A DNA stretch of 64,000 nucleotides from Flavobacterium algicola (GTDB taxonomy: Bacteria > Bacteroidota > Bacteroidia > Flavobacteriales > Flavobacteriaceae): positions 62,001 to 126,000 of the forward strand of contig NZ_JAJTUT010000004.1 in assembly GCF_022399565.1 (NCBI RefSeq), in the 5' to 3' direction. Below, piece by piece: positions 32,053 through 42,664 of the stretch. Made by a program: the position numbers and the translations under genes. The notes under the pieces are model-generated. The model saw nothing but the letters and a program-made list of their open reading frames with translations. It was not told the origin of the DNA and did no database searches. How positions within the stretch are numbered: the first letter of the stretch is position 1; every line of letters begins with the position of its first letter.

Positions 32053-32244
32053 AATATTCAACATTGACAACTAAAGCTATTACCAATTACCAGATAGGCA
32101 AAACTTTACCTCATTTTATTAAAAAGGCTGGTTTATTAATTAATTATAGTATTCTACTGTTTAAATAATTTATGATGCTCATTGATTTTTTAGTGAGATG
32201 TTGTGAAAAATAAGTATTAGAAAATTAGAACTTAAATATAAGCA

Positions 32245-32271
32245 ATAAGCCCGATAAAATATCGGGCTTAT
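32245..32271 (-). terminator. Probable terminator of the minus-strand SusC/D operon
   Basis: An 11-bp stem (ATAAGCCCGAT at 32245-32255, ATCGGGCTTAT at 32261-32271) lies 53 bases beyond the SusD stop. The T tail on the minus strand is weak (the plus strand before it reads CTTAAATATAAGCA). Confidence 0.55.
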
Positions 32272-32324
32272 CGTTAAAACACATTAAATTTCGAACGCTT
32301 TTTCAGGCTTGATTATTATAGTTT

Positions 32325-33791
32325 TTAATAATTATTCTGCTTTAAAACTCCGTTCGATAGTGTAATTTCAGAATAGGGTAGTGGCATTAATTCATGCTTT
32401 CCTTTTATAAAACCAAGAGGGCTTAATAAAGTTTCTGCTCTATTTGTTCTAATTAGATCATGGTATCTAAAGCCTTCACCAGCCAGCTCAACTCTTCTCT
32501 CGTGGTAAATTGCATTTAGTAAAGCAGTACCTGTTAAAGTAGAAGCTATGTTAGGTAAAATGGCAGAATTACTGCCCCTCGCTCTTGCTCTAACTAAATT
32601 CACATATTTAATAGCTTCACTTGGATTTGTGCTATAAACAGCCTCTGCATACATTAGATACGCATCAGCTAATCGAATTACTCTTATATTATTAGCACTA
32701 TTATTATTTCCGCCAACAGATGGAGTTGGATAATTACTAAATGGAGCCCAAGCATATTTTCTGATAAACCACCCCGTACCATAAGTAACAGGAGTCTGGT
32801 AGAATGTCGCGGTTAACCTGGGGTCATTAGTTTCAAATTCATTAATAAGATCTGGTTTTGCCTGCATACAAGCATATCCTTTTTTACTTACTGGTGAAAT
32901 AAATTGTGGTATACTAGTTCCAAGTAAACTAGTATTAGTTGTATAATTTATTTCAAAAATAGAACCAGAGTTCCATTCCCCTTCAGTTTGAAATATAGAA
33001 CTATAATTAGAAAATAAAGAATAGCCTAATGCAAATAACTGATCACCATAGATTTTAACTTGATCCATCTTATTTTGATAAATTGATACACGCATCATTA
33101 AGCCCAATGCAGCTCCCTTGTCAGCATGACCTGTATATGACTGAGGTTTCTCAAAACGCGATGGCAGGTTGGCAATAGCTGCTTTTAAATCATTTTCAAT
33201 AAAAGTATATGATTCATGCTCTGTTGAGCGAGGAACATTAAATTCTCCTTGCTCTAACGGTCTATCAATAATTGGTACGCCCCCAAAACTATTTACCAAA
33301 TCAAAGTAATAATAGGCACGCATAAATTGCGCCTCGGCTAGAATTTCTTTTTTTCGTGTAGTATCTATAAATTCAATGTCCGGAACTTTACTCAAAATTA
33401 AGTTACAATATAAAATTCCTTTGTAGTTAATTTGCCAAATTCTACTTACAGCTAGGTTTGATGTAGGAATGTTATAACTTTCTTTTTGATATAGTGGTAC
33501 ATTATCAACTACGCTTATACCTCCTTTTATAAAATCATCGGTTCCTACATCACCAAATGTAAGGTCGCATGACATTCCTGCCCAGAAGTTTTCTTTTCCA
33601 TACATTTCTCTCATAGGATTGTATGCCGCATTTATCCCTTGTTCAGCATCATCAGAATTTTTATAAAAATTTTCCAAAATAGGTGTGCCGTACACTTTTC
33701 CTTCCAGTTCATTACTGCAAGAAGCCAATAATGCAGCAGCTGCTATCAAGCAGTACCGAGCATTTTTAATTACTATATTATTTAATTTCAT
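32325..33791 (-). CDS. SusD/RagB-family outer-membrane glycan-binding lipoprotein
   Basis: A 488-residue lipoprotein. The N-terminus MKLNNIVIKNARYCLIAAAA runs into LLASC, a lipobox, followed by SNELEG. SusD hallmarks include AEAQFMRAYYYFDLVNSFGGVPI, the TPR-like helices, and the C-terminal RLADAYLMYAEAVY ... YVNLVRARA ... ERRVELAGEGFRYHDLIR. It forms the lid of a SusC transporter and is encoded 11 bases downstream of its SusC partner. The bound glycan is not readable from sequence; the promoter motif shared with the carrageenan genes suggests the same substrate family. Confidence 0.95.
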   Translation of the reverse strand: MKLNNIVIKNARYCLIAAAALLASCSNELEGKVYGTPILENFYKNSDDAEQGINAAYNPMREMYGKENFWAGMSCDLTFGDVGTDDFIKGGISVVDNVPLYQKESYNIPTSNLAVSRIWQINYKGILYCNLILSKVPDIEFIDTTRKKEILAEAQFMRAYYYFDLVNSFGGVPIIDRPLEQGEFNVPRSTEHESYTFIENDLKAAIANLPSRFEKPQSYTGHADKGAALGLMMRVSIYQNKMDQVKIYGDQLFALGYSLFSNYSSIFQTEGEWNSGSIFEINYTTNTSLLGTSIPQFISPVSKKGYACMQAKPDLINEFETNDPRLTATFYQTPVTYGTGWFIRKYAWAPFSNYPTPSVGGNNNSANNIRVIRLADAYLMYAEAVYSTNPSEAIKYVNLVRARARGSNSAILPNIASTLTGTALLNAIYHERRVELAGEGFRYHDLIRTNRAETLLSPLGFIKGKHELMPLPYSEITLSNGVLKQNNY

Positions 33792-33802
33792 TTTCAGTTT
33801 TA

Positions 33803-36800
33803 TTAAAAGTTAATATCAAGTCCAAGCGTATAGGATCTAATGGATGGATATCTCCCTCTATCAATCCCGATGTCCAACGGACTATTTTGGGACGGATCAA
33901 CCCCTGCTTCTGGATCTAAACCATCATATTTGGTAATAGTAAGCAGGTTTTGAGCTGCTACATATAACCGAAGTTTTGATAAGAAAGACTTACTTAAGAA
34001 ACTTTCAGGAAATGAATATCCGATTTGGACATTCTTTAATCTTAAATACGATCCATCTTTCACGAAGCGGCTAGATAATTGTGAATTGTTATTTGTACTA
34101 GAAAAAGATGCTCGCGGTATAGTGTTTGAAGTACCTTCCCCTGTCCAACGATCTAAAATTACGGTACTCGAATTGGTAGAAATGTCTGTTTGCAACCAGT
34201 AATCTGTTGTATTGTATATTTTATTTCCTTGGCTTCCTTGTAGGAATGCTGTTAAATCAAATTGCTTATAAGATAAATCTATGTTGATTCCGTAAGTAAA
34301 TTTAGGAAAAGGGGAACCTATAAATTTTTTATCATTATCATCAATTTTTCCATCTCCATTCAAATCTTTATATTTTACGTCACCCGGTTTTGTGCTTGGT
34401 AAAGATGCGTTACTATTAACTTCGTCTAGATTTTGAAAAATTCCAACCATTTCATACCCATAAAAAGAGGCTAATGGATGACCTGCTTCCGTTCTACTAA
34501 TGTTATAAAATGGATCGCTATCTCCTGTTTGAATAATACTTCCATCTCCATTTAAACTAATAACCTTATTCTTAATGAAAGATATATTTCCGCCCAAGCT
34601 AAAATAAAATTCATTTAAAGATTTTTTGTAATTAGCAGTAAGTTCTAGTCCTTTGTTTTCAATATTTCCTGCATTTGTGTAAGGATAGTTCGTGTAGCCA
34701 GATGTTTGAAGTATGGGACTCGGCATTAGCATATCAGTCGTGTTTTTAACAAAATAGTCAGCTGAAAACGTAATTGAATTATGCAAAAATGCAAGATCAA
34801 GTCCAAAATTGGTTGATACTGTTGATTCCCATTTTAAATTTTGATTCCCAGGTGTTAAGGGAGCTACTCCCAAAGCGGTAACATCATTTCCGTAAAGGTA
34901 ATTTGTTCCAACATTTAATGTATTAAATACAGCAGTAATGGGTATGTTTTGATTTCCTGTTTTCCCCCATCCCACTCTAAACTTTAACTGGTCAACTACA
35001 TTCGATTTGAAGAATTTTTCATTATGAATATTCCATGCGGCAGCCAAGGATGGAAATTTTGCCCATTTGTTGTTAGCACCAAAACGAGATGATCCATCCA
35101 CTCTGTAAGTACCTGTTAATAAATAGCGCTCATCATAATTGTAATTAAGCCTACCAAAGAATGATACTAATTCTGATTTGGATATACCACCGTTTATGAT
35201 GGATGTTGACGACGATCCGGCACCAATTGTTGGATTCTCGACGCTGCTAGGTATATTGCTCTGTTGACCACTCACAGAATTTGAACGTAATATTTGTTGT
35301 TCTTGTCCTAATAAAGCGTTTAAGTTATGTTTGTCACCAAATTTTTTGTTATAGTTTAATGTGTTTGATACTATAATTACTCTATCTTGGTTTCTTTGAA
35401 TATTATAAACACTTACAGGAGCATTAAAACGTGGAGAAACATTGTAAGCAGGTTTAAAATTATCAACATTATTATTATTTATTTGAAGGCCATAATTGGA
35501 TTTAAACGTTAGTCCATTAATAATTTCAGCTTCAATAAACACATTCCCTAAGAAGCTTTCTTTTTCTGACGGTGTTTGTCCATATTTAACCAAACCAAGT
35601 GGGCTTACAGCTTGCAAGGAATATTTTGATAAACCTAATGATCCATCAGCATTATATAAAGGAGTTACAGGATCAATCATATAACCGACAAAAGCACTTT
35701 TTAAATTAGAGTTAAATCCATTTTGAGGAACAGCCACAGTATTTGAAGAAGCATATTGTATATTATGGCCCACCTTTAATTTAGGTTTAATTTGGTAGGT
35801 ATTATTAACTCTGAAATTTGTTCTTTTGTAAGAAGATTGATCTACAATTCCTTGTTGTGATACAGATCCAAAAGAAACATAATAAGTTAATTTTTCGCTA
35901 CCACCGGTAACAGCCAGTTGATGACTTTCTAATGTTCCCGTTTTATAAACAGCATCTTTCCAGTTGTAATTAGGTAGTAATGATGGATTCGCTAAATCAG
36001 GATTTGCGGGTTTACCATCATTTACATTAGCTTCATTATACAGCATAGCCCATTGATTTGAATTTAAAACTTTTAAATTATCAATGCGATTTTCTACGCT
36101 AGCATAGGTGCTATAACTAATATTTGGTGCTCCCTTCTTACCGCTTTTAGTAGTAATCATAATAACTCCATTGGCTCCTCTAGAGCCATAAATAGCTGTT
36201 GCCGAAGCATCTTTTAAAACTTCAACGGATTTTGCATCTGCCATATTTATGCTCGAAATGTCATTTATAGGTACTCCATCCACAACATATAAGGGATCGG
36301 CACCGTTGACAGTACCAATTCCTCGAATACGCACTGTAGGAGTTGCGCCTGGATCACCTGAACTTTTTGTCACAGTAACTCCTGCTAATCTACCTTGAAT
36401 AGCTTGTGCAATAGATGTATTTTGTGTTTTATTTAATTCTTTGGTATCGGCTGATGAAACTGAACCTGTCAGATCTGATTTTCTTACCACACCATACCCA
36501 ACAACTACAACCTCCTCTAATACGGACTGATCACTTGTCAAAATGGTGTTAATTACATTTTTGCCATTTATATTTATTTCTTGTGTTTTTAATCCCAAAT
36601 AGGAGAAAACTAATGTTTTGCTCGAGCTGGAAGTTGCTAAAATATAATTTCCGTCCATGTCCGTAGTTGTTCCTGAAACCGTTCCTTTTATCAAAACGTT
36701 TACTCCAGGTATCGGCATCCCGTCTGTATCCTTTACAGTACCACTAATCTTTGTCTGTTGATCTAAGTAATTAGATACCAAACGTGGTGATTTACTTACA

Positions 36801-36928
36801 TCCATTCCGTACGAGTTGGTATGCATTACTATTCCAGAGATTAATAAGATACAAGTAACGGATCCTACTTTTAAATTACTTTGAAATGGAAAAAGTGATT
36901 TTGCTTTATTCCGATGGTTTTTGTTCAT
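33803..36928 (-). CDS. SusC/RagA-family TonB-dependent outer-membrane transporter
   Basis: A 1041-residue protein. After an N-terminal export segment (GSVTCILLISGIVMHTNSYG) come a carboxypeptidase-regulatory-like domain (ISGTVKDTDGMPIPGVNVLI), a TonB-box region (LEEVVVVGYG), the plug (SVEVLKDASATAIYGSRGAN) and a 22-strand barrel ending in YTLGLDINF. It imports oligosaccharides using TonB energy, with the SusD protein encoded next. It is divergent from a second SusC at 37745, with an 816-bp intergenic region holding both promoters. The two SusC proteins are clearly different, suggesting different oligosaccharides. Confidence 0.96.
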   Translation of the reverse strand: MNKNHRNKAKSLFPFQSNLKVGSVTCILLISGIVMHTNSYGMDVSKSPRLVSNYLDQQTKISGTVKDTDGMPIPGVNVLIKGTVSGTTTDMDGNYILATSSSSKTLVFSYLGLKTQEININGKNVINTILTSDQSVLEEVVVVGYGVVRKSDLTGSVSSADTKELNKTQNTSIAQAIQGRLAGVTVTKSSGDPGATPTVRIRGIGTVNGADPLYVVDGVPINDISSINMADAKSVEVLKDASATAIYGSRGANGVIMITTKSGKKGAPNISYSTYASVENRIDNLKVLNSNQWAMLYNEANVNDGKPANPDLANPSLLPNYNWKDAVYKTGTLESHQLAVTGGSEKLTYYVSFGSVSQQGIVDQSSYKRTNFRVNNTYQIKPKLKVGHNIQYASSNTVAVPQNGFNSNLKSAFVGYMIDPVTPLYNADGSLGLSKYSLQAVSPLGLVKYGQTPSEKESFLGNVFIEAEIINGLTFKSNYGLQINNNNVDNFKPAYNVSPRFNAPVSVYNIQRNQDRVIIVSNTLNYNKKFGDKHNLNALLGQEQQILRSNSVSGQQSNIPSSVENPTIGAGSSSTSIINGGISKSELVSFFGRLNYNYDERYLLTGTYRVDGSSRFGANNKWAKFPSLAAAWNIHNEKFFKSNVVDQLKFRVGWGKTGNQNIPITAVFNTLNVGTNYLYGNDVTALGVAPLTPGNQNLKWESTVSTNFGLDLAFLHNSITFSADYFVKNTTDMLMPSPILQTSGYTNYPYTNAGNIENKGLELTANYKKSLNEFYFSLGGNISFIKNKVISLNGDGSIIQTGDSDPFYNISRTEAGHPLASFYGYEMVGIFQNLDEVNSNASLPSTKPGDVKYKDLNGDGKIDDNDKKFIGSPFPKFTYGINIDLSYKQFDLTAFLQGSQGNKIYNTTDYWLQTDISTNSSTVILDRWTGEGTSNTIPRASFSSTNNNSQLSSRFVKDGSYLRLKNVQIGYSFPESFLSKSFLSKLRLYVAAQNLLTITKYDGLDPEAGVDPSQNSPLDIGIDRGRYPSIRSYTLGLDINF

Positions 36929-37104
36929 ATTTAATTGTTTAATGTTTATTTATTTCCCGAGTCAGTTAAAATGTTACATACGCTGGTTTGTTTAAGGTTA
37001 ATTATTTTATTTTTAATTTTAAAAAAGGATCTTGAAAATAGTTGGTATAAGAAATACAGGTCAAATTTTGTTAAATCAAGATTCTTTTAAATTTTCGGTA
37101 TTTG

Positions 37105-37170
37105 CAAATGTATTACAACTTCAATATATCTACTGTGTTGAGAATTATCCTTTGGTAATACTATTTTAGC
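37105..37170 (-). promoter_or_regulatory. Locus-type promoter on the minus strand for SusC/SusD
   Basis: Read on the minus strand: GCTAAAATA starts at 37170, GATAATTCT starts at 37149 (21 bp further on) and TACATTTG occupies 37112-37105, a full match to TAnnTTTG. The -7 element starts 58 bp from the first repeat, one more than at the plus-strand sites. The leader to the SusC start is about 175 nt. Confidence 0.5.
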
Positions 37171-37550
37171 TTATTAATCGCATTGTGCTATTTTGCATTT
37201 TATACTAGCTACTGCAGCTAATATTATTTTTAAAAATTAATATCGCATTAAGATTTTATAGGGAGAAAGAAAATCACAAAATGGAATGTACAGTATAAAA
37301 AAAATAATGTTAATTATTATTATCAGAATTGTGGTAATAGCGAGTTAAAATTGTCAGAAATTAGAATTTTCAAAGATGTTCCCACTATAGAATAGGCGCA
37401 GTTTATTTTTTATGTGGTGCAATTTTCTATACTGTTATTCCAAAAAATATTGGAATATGTGCGAACAATAAGCCTCATAGCAATCTCTTGAAGTTATATG
37501 TAGGTATTTTTTTCTTTTTTTGCAATATTAAAACTGTTTCTTTACTGAGA

Positions 37551-37615
37551 GGTAAAATAGTGCTAGGAATGGGTAATTATCTTTAAAATAATTAATTAAC
37601 ATTTTGCTTAATTTG
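37551..37615 (+). promoter_or_regulatory. Locus-type promoter of the plus-strand SusC/SusD operon
   Basis: GGTAAAATA at 37551 and GGTAATTAT at 37572, 21 bp apart. TTAATTTG (37608-37615) begins 57 bp from the first repeat. The leader to the SusC ATG is about 125 nt. The rest of the 36929-37744 region is AT-rich with no gene. Confidence 0.75.
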
Positions 37616-37744
37616 TATAAATGTTTAACATTTTTTTAATATTTAATAAATAATACTGATTTTAATAAGATATTGTTTGATTGTGAAATTAAAAGATGTT
37701 AAGCTTATTTAATAAGTAACTAAATAATAATTAAAATTAACCAA

Positions 37745-40700
37745 ATGAGAATTAGAGAAATTAATAAACAAAAGAATGTTTTACGACGTTTTTTGTTTCT
37801 TGGCCTACTGGCACTTTTTTTTACTGCTACTGCACATGCACAAATGGGTGTGGTACGAGGAACTGTTTCGGGAGACGAGGACGGTCTTCCCATTCCTGGA
37901 GTAACAATTATTGTTAAAGGCCAAGCAAAAGGAACAACTACAGATTTTGACGGGAAATATGCTATTAATGCAAAAGAAGGCGATTTACTAGTATTTAGTT
38001 ACATTGGTATGATGACCAAAAACGTAAAAGTAGATGGTAAATCTGTAAATGTGAAGTTGAAATCATCAACGCAGCGACTAGATGATGTGGTTGTGATTGG
38101 ATATGGTACTCAAAAGAAAAAAGAAATTACTGGTGCTGTAGCTAGTGTGAAAGCTGCAGATATTGAGAATCAAGTAACTTCTGATTTAGGAAATGCACTA
38201 CAAGGTCAAATTTCGGGAGTTAATGTAATTAGCTCATCTGAGCCAGGTGGGACTTCGGAAATTTTAATTAGAGGTGTAAGTTCTATTTCAAATAATAGTG
38301 GTCCATTATATGTAGTAGATGGTATAGCTCAAGTAGGTGATCCAGGATTAAATCCTAATGAGATTGAAACAATTGATGTTTTGAAAGATGCTGCATCTGC
38401 ATCAATTTATGGTAGTCGTGGAGCAGGAGGAGTTATCTTAATAACTACTAAAAAAGGTAAAGCGGGTTCAATGGTAGTTCGTTTCAATGGGAGTTATGGT
38501 ATAGAAAAAATTTCTGGAAATCAGGTGTCTTTGTTGAATGCCAATGACCAAGGGTATGTAGATGTGCTTTATAATAGAAATCAAGGTCTTAACGATGATT
38601 TGATTTTAGGGACTTACCGAAATAAATCTGCTTACCAAAATGACACAAATTTGCTAAATGCAATCTTTGTTGATAATGCTGCAACACAAAACTATTCGTT
38701 AAATCTTTCCGGTGGGACTAATAATTTGACATATAGTGTGTCAACGGGTATTTATGATAAAAAAGGGATCATTAAAAATACTGATTTTAGTAGATTCAAT
38801 ACGAGAGCAAATGCAACATATACTAAAGATAGGTTAACAGCTACTATCAGTGTTGCTATGATAAAAGAAAAAAATGACACTGGAGCTTCGGGAGCGGTTA
38901 GTCAAATATTACGATATTTTCCAACCCAAGATGCTTTAGATCCTGGTGCAGTGCTACAAGATTTGGAAACTGCTGGAGGTGAAGATTCTAATCGATTAAG
39001 TTGGGTATTGGGTAGTATTAACTTTAAAAACCAAAGAGAAACTACTAGAGCAAATGCTACTTTTGACTTTAATTACAAACTATTTGATGGTTTAAGCGTA
39101 ACTGCTCGTGTTGGATTGAATGACGCGAATAATTATAATACTCAATTTAGAGAATCTCACGATATTTTTAATATACAAACTGGTTTAACACAGTCAGATG
39201 CTTTAACGGCAAGTTATGTTCTTAATGAAGCTGCACGATTTACAAATACGACTTTTGATGGAATTCTAACCTATAATAAATCATTATATAAAAAACATAA
39301 TTTTGGTTTGACTGTGGCTGTTTCTAAAGAAGAAAGAGAATTTAAAAGTTTTTTTGCTAGAAAATCAGGAGTTGTAAATAATAATTTTGAAGTACTTAAT
39401 ACTGCTACTGGTATTTCTTCGGTAGGAAATGGTTATAATACCACTAGTCAGTTATTAGGAATAATTGGTAGATTTCAATACGATTACAAAGGACGTTACA
39501 TTTTGAGTTCTAGTGTTCGTAGAGATGCATCATCAAGATTTGCTGAAAATAATAGAGTGGGTGTTTTTCCTTCTATTGCAGCAGCGTGGAATATTTCTGA
39601 TGAAAAGTTTTTCAGTAGTTTGACTAATGTTGTGAATAATTTCAAATTCAGAGCAACTAGTGGATCCGTAGGTAATGACAATGTAAGAGATTATAGTTAC
39701 TCTTCGCCTGTAACTAGATTGATTGATTATGCTAATCCAGATGGTACTATTAGTTCAGGAGCAACTCAAATTACATTTGGTAATCCAAGTTTGAAATGGG
39801 AAACATCAAAACAAAATAATATTGGTATTGACTTAGGATTCTTTAAAAATAAATTAACTGTTACGGCTGATTATTACCAAACTAAAACAGAAGATTTGTT
39901 ATTTAATGTTTCTACTCCTGGTTCTGCAGGAACTACCACGACAGATAATGCTTCTTACAATAGAGTGGCATTCAATATTGGCGAAATGACCAATAAAGGG
40001 TTTGAGTTAGCTGTGGGATATCGTAATAATATTGGGAAATTATACTACAATATGAATGGAACTTTTAGTACTAATGAAAATAGAGTGACAAAGATAGCTT
40101 CTACCGCACCTTTCGTACTAACGGAAGATAATGGAATTGTAGTTGGAGCTAGGAATGAATCTCAAATTACAGCAATATCTAAAGGACATGAAGTAGCATC
40201 CTTCTTCCTATTCGAAACAAATGGGTTGGTAACACCTGAGAATATAGCCGAGTATAAATTGTTAGTTCCAGGTGCTAAACTGGGTGATTTAAGATATGTA
40301 AATAATGATCTAACTGAAACCAATGGAAAACAAGTCATTGACGAAAGAGATAGAGTATATAAAGGAAGTGGATTGGCAAAATATGAAGTGGGTTATAACT
40401 TTAAATTAAATTATAAAAACTTTGACTTCTATACACAATTGTATGCGGCGGTAGGACATGAAATTATGAATGGAGCCAAGGCAACTGCTTATGGTAACCA
40501 ACGTCATCAAGATTTATTGTATTCTTGGTCAAACACAAATACTGAAACAACAATTCCAGCCAATAGAGGAGATCTAAAAGCATCACGTAATTATAGAGCT
40601 GATTCAGATTTATTTGTTGAAGATGGATCTTACTTAAGAATTAGAAACATAACATTTGGATATAGTTTGCCTAAAAAGTTAATCAAAGACTTAAGTATTA

Positions 40701-40861
40701 CAAAATGTAGATTTTATCTAACAGGACAAAACTTATTCACATTCACTAATTATAGTGGTTTCGATCCTCAAGTGGGTGGTGGTGCCAATGCTAGAGGTTT
40801 GGATAAAGGAAATTACCCTTTAGCTAAGATGTATTTAGCTGGAATGAGTCTAGATTTTTAA
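37745..40861 (+). CDS. SusC/RagA-family TonB-dependent outer-membrane transporter
   Basis: A 1038-residue protein with N-terminal export signal (RRFLFLGLLALFFTATAHAQ). It has a carboxypeptidase-regulatory-like domain (VRGTVSGDEDGLPIPGVTII), a TonB-box stretch (LDDVVVIGYGTQKKKE), a plug (IETIDVLKDAASASIYGSRG) and a C-terminal barrel ending in LAGMSLDF. It is the first gene of a three-gene operon with SusD and a small lipoprotein and should import carra-oligosaccharides. Its promoter carries the same direct repeats as the GH16 and GH127 genes, the best evidence tying it to their substrate. Confidence 0.96.
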   Translation: MRIREINKQKNVLRRFLFLGLLALFFTATAHAQMGVVRGTVSGDEDGLPIPGVTIIVKGQAKGTTTDFDGKYAINAKEGDLLVFSYIGMMTKNVKVDGKSVNVKLKSSTQRLDDVVVIGYGTQKKKEITGAVASVKAADIENQVTSDLGNALQGQISGVNVISSSEPGGTSEILIRGVSSISNNSGPLYVVDGIAQVGDPGLNPNEIETIDVLKDAASASIYGSRGAGGVILITTKKGKAGSMVVRFNGSYGIEKISGNQVSLLNANDQGYVDVLYNRNQGLNDDLILGTYRNKSAYQNDTNLLNAIFVDNAATQNYSLNLSGGTNNLTYSVSTGIYDKKGIIKNTDFSRFNTRANATYTKDRLTATISVAMIKEKNDTGASGAVSQILRYFPTQDALDPGAVLQDLETAGGEDSNRLSWVLGSINFKNQRETTRANATFDFNYKLFDGLSVTARVGLNDANNYNTQFRESHDIFNIQTGLTQSDALTASYVLNEAARFTNTTFDGILTYNKSLYKKHNFGLTVAVSKEEREFKSFFARKSGVVNNNFEVLNTATGISSVGNGYNTTSQLLGIIGRFQYDYKGRYILSSSVRRDASSRFAENNRVGVFPSIAAAWNISDEKFFSSLTNVVNNFKFRATSGSVGNDNVRDYSYSSPVTRLIDYANPDGTISSGATQITFGNPSLKWETSKQNNIGIDLGFFKNKLTVTADYYQTKTEDLLFNVSTPGSAGTTTTDNASYNRVAFNIGEMTNKGFELAVGYRNNIGKLYYNMNGTFSTNENRVTKIASTAPFVLTEDNGIVVGARNESQITAISKGHEVASFFLFETNGLVTPENIAEYKLLVPGAKLGDLRYVNNDLTETNGKQVIDERDRVYKGSGLAKYEVGYNFKLNYKNFDFYTQLYAAVGHEIMNGAKATAYGNQRHQDLLYSWSNTNTETTIPANRGDLKASRNYRADSDLFVEDGSYLRIRNITFGYSLPKKLIKDLSITKCRFYLTGQNLFTFTNYSGFDPQVGGGANARGLDKGNYPLAKMYLAGMSLDF

Positions 40862-40879
40862 TTTTAATAAAAAAATATC

Positions 40880-42658
40880 ATGAAAATATATAAATATATA
40901 CTTGTCTGCCTATCCATTATGATGTTGGCATCTTGTTCAGATGAAAATTTGACGGAGTTAAATCCTAACAATGAGGATTCTTCAAATTTCTTTACTAATT
41001 TAAAAGAAACGCAATTAGGCTTAAATGCTACTTATTCAGCTATGTTGGCTTACAATGCTACTATAATACGCGAACAGACCATACGCGCAGATATGGGATG
41101 GCCAGGTGCTACAAGACCTAATCCGAGTACATTAACTCGTGGAGATGTGTTTTATACGCATACTTATAATGCAAGTACACCTGAAGTAGATTTCCATTGG
41201 AATGCCCTTTATAGAGGAGTTTTGAGAGCTAATATTGTCATTGAAGCTTTAGATAAATTAAAAGGTACTGTAAATGAAGTAACCTGGAAGCAACAAATGG
41301 GTGAAGCTCGTTTTTTAAGAGGGATTTTTTACTTTTATCTACACACTACCTTTAATGGTGGAAGTGTTGTACTTCAAAAATCAGTTCCAAAATTAGCTTC
41401 AGATTATACATTACCTCTTTCCCCAGCATCAGAAGTTTTAGAATTTTTTAGGGCAGATTTGAAATATGCTTATGATAATTTAAGCGGGGATAGAAACAAC
41501 GGTAGAGCAAATAAAGTCACTGCAGCTACTATTTTAGGAACAAGTCATTTATATCAAAATGAATTCGATTTGGCAAGTGGATACTTTTCTTCGGTAATTT
41601 CAAACCCCAATTATTCGATTGTTACAGATCTTACAAAAATGTTTACTACTAAAGGGGAACATAATGCAGAATCTATTTTCGAATTAACCTATGATACTAA
41701 TTTAAGAACCGATATTACCAATGCTTTTGACGAACAAAGTTTAACGAATCGTTTATCCTTTTTTACATCAAACTTTGGTAACCTTTTTGCGGTTCCAGCA
41801 TGGCTAGCTTGGGAATATAAAAATGAAGCAAAAGACCCTAAAGTTGCCGCAAACCATATAGATGGTGACCTGTTAAAACCCCTACGAAATGTTCCTTTGA
41901 GAGCCTCTGCAATGGTAACAATAGCTGAGGACGAACAAACTGCTTATTATGGAAGTACAGTTACTATAAAAGGTGTTTTTGGAGCAACGGCCGGACCTAG
42001 TCGATATAAAAAATATTCAAACTTCGATATTTACACTGATGTTAACGAAACGGATAACCCAACAGGATCAAGCTTAAAGTCTGGTAAAAATGTTACTTTG
42101 AATAGATTGGCAGATGTTTATTTAATGCAAGCCGAATGTTTGATTACTAAAGGAGATGCCGCAAGTATTACTGAAGCGTTAAGATTGATAAATATATTAA
42201 GAGCTCGTTGGGGACTTCAATTATTAGGGCCTGTAGTTGATGCGACTAGAACTTACTTAAGTGACGGTAAAGATTATACTAATCCAACGACATTAATGAG
42301 CCACTTAAAAAACATCGAAAAACCATTAGAGCTTTCCGCAGAAGGTTATGCTATTCGATTTAATGATTTAAGAAGATGGGGGATGTTGAAATCAAATTTT
42401 ATCGATTTAGCATCAAGAAAATATTACTTAAATGCCTTTGATAGAGGAGCAACAGGTTTTACACCACGATATAGATTTGGAGCTTCTATTACCAAAGTAA
42501 AATCGGCTAGTGCAACGCCTAATGTAGCTCCTGATTTTCAAACAGAAATTACAAATGAGTATGTAGGAGCAAGTACCAATTTTAATGCAGCGAATCATAA
42601 TTATTTTGAAATTCCTTCAACTGAAGTTGCCAACAACCCTAATTTAAATTCTAAATAA
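40880..42658 (+). CDS. SusD/RagB-family outer-membrane glycan-binding lipoprotein
   Basis: A 592-residue lipoprotein with signal MKIYKYILVCLSIMMLAS and lipid-anchor Cys20 followed by SDENLTEL. Hallmarks are GEARFLRGIFYFYLHTTFNGG, RLADVYLMQAECLI and EKPLELSAEGYAIRFNDLRRW. It lies 18 bases after its SusC partner. It is about 100 residues longer than the minus-strand SusD, with additional loops in the middle that could form a distinct binding face. Confidence 0.95.
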   Translation: MKIYKYILVCLSIMMLASCSDENLTELNPNNEDSSNFFTNLKETQLGLNATYSAMLAYNATIIREQTIRADMGWPGATRPNPSTLTRGDVFYTHTYNASTPEVDFHWNALYRGVLRANIVIEALDKLKGTVNEVTWKQQMGEARFLRGIFYFYLHTTFNGGSVVLQKSVPKLASDYTLPLSPASEVLEFFRADLKYAYDNLSGDRNNGRANKVTAATILGTSHLYQNEFDLASGYFSSVISNPNYSIVTDLTKMFTTKGEHNAESIFELTYDTNLRTDITNAFDEQSLTNRLSFFTSNFGNLFAVPAWLAWEYKNEAKDPKVAANHIDGDLLKPLRNVPLRASAMVTIAEDEQTAYYGSTVTIKGVFGATAGPSRYKKYSNFDIYTDVNETDNPTGSSLKSGKNVTLNRLADVYLMQAECLITKGDAASITEALRLINILRARWGLQLLGPVVDATRTYLSDGKDYTNPTTLMSHLKNIEKPLELSAEGYAIRFNDLRRWGMLKSNFIDLASRKYYLNAFDRGATGFTPRYRFGASITKVKSASATPNVAPDFQTEITNEYVGASTNFNAANHNYFEIPSTEVANNPNLNSK

Positions 42659-42664
42659 AAAATT

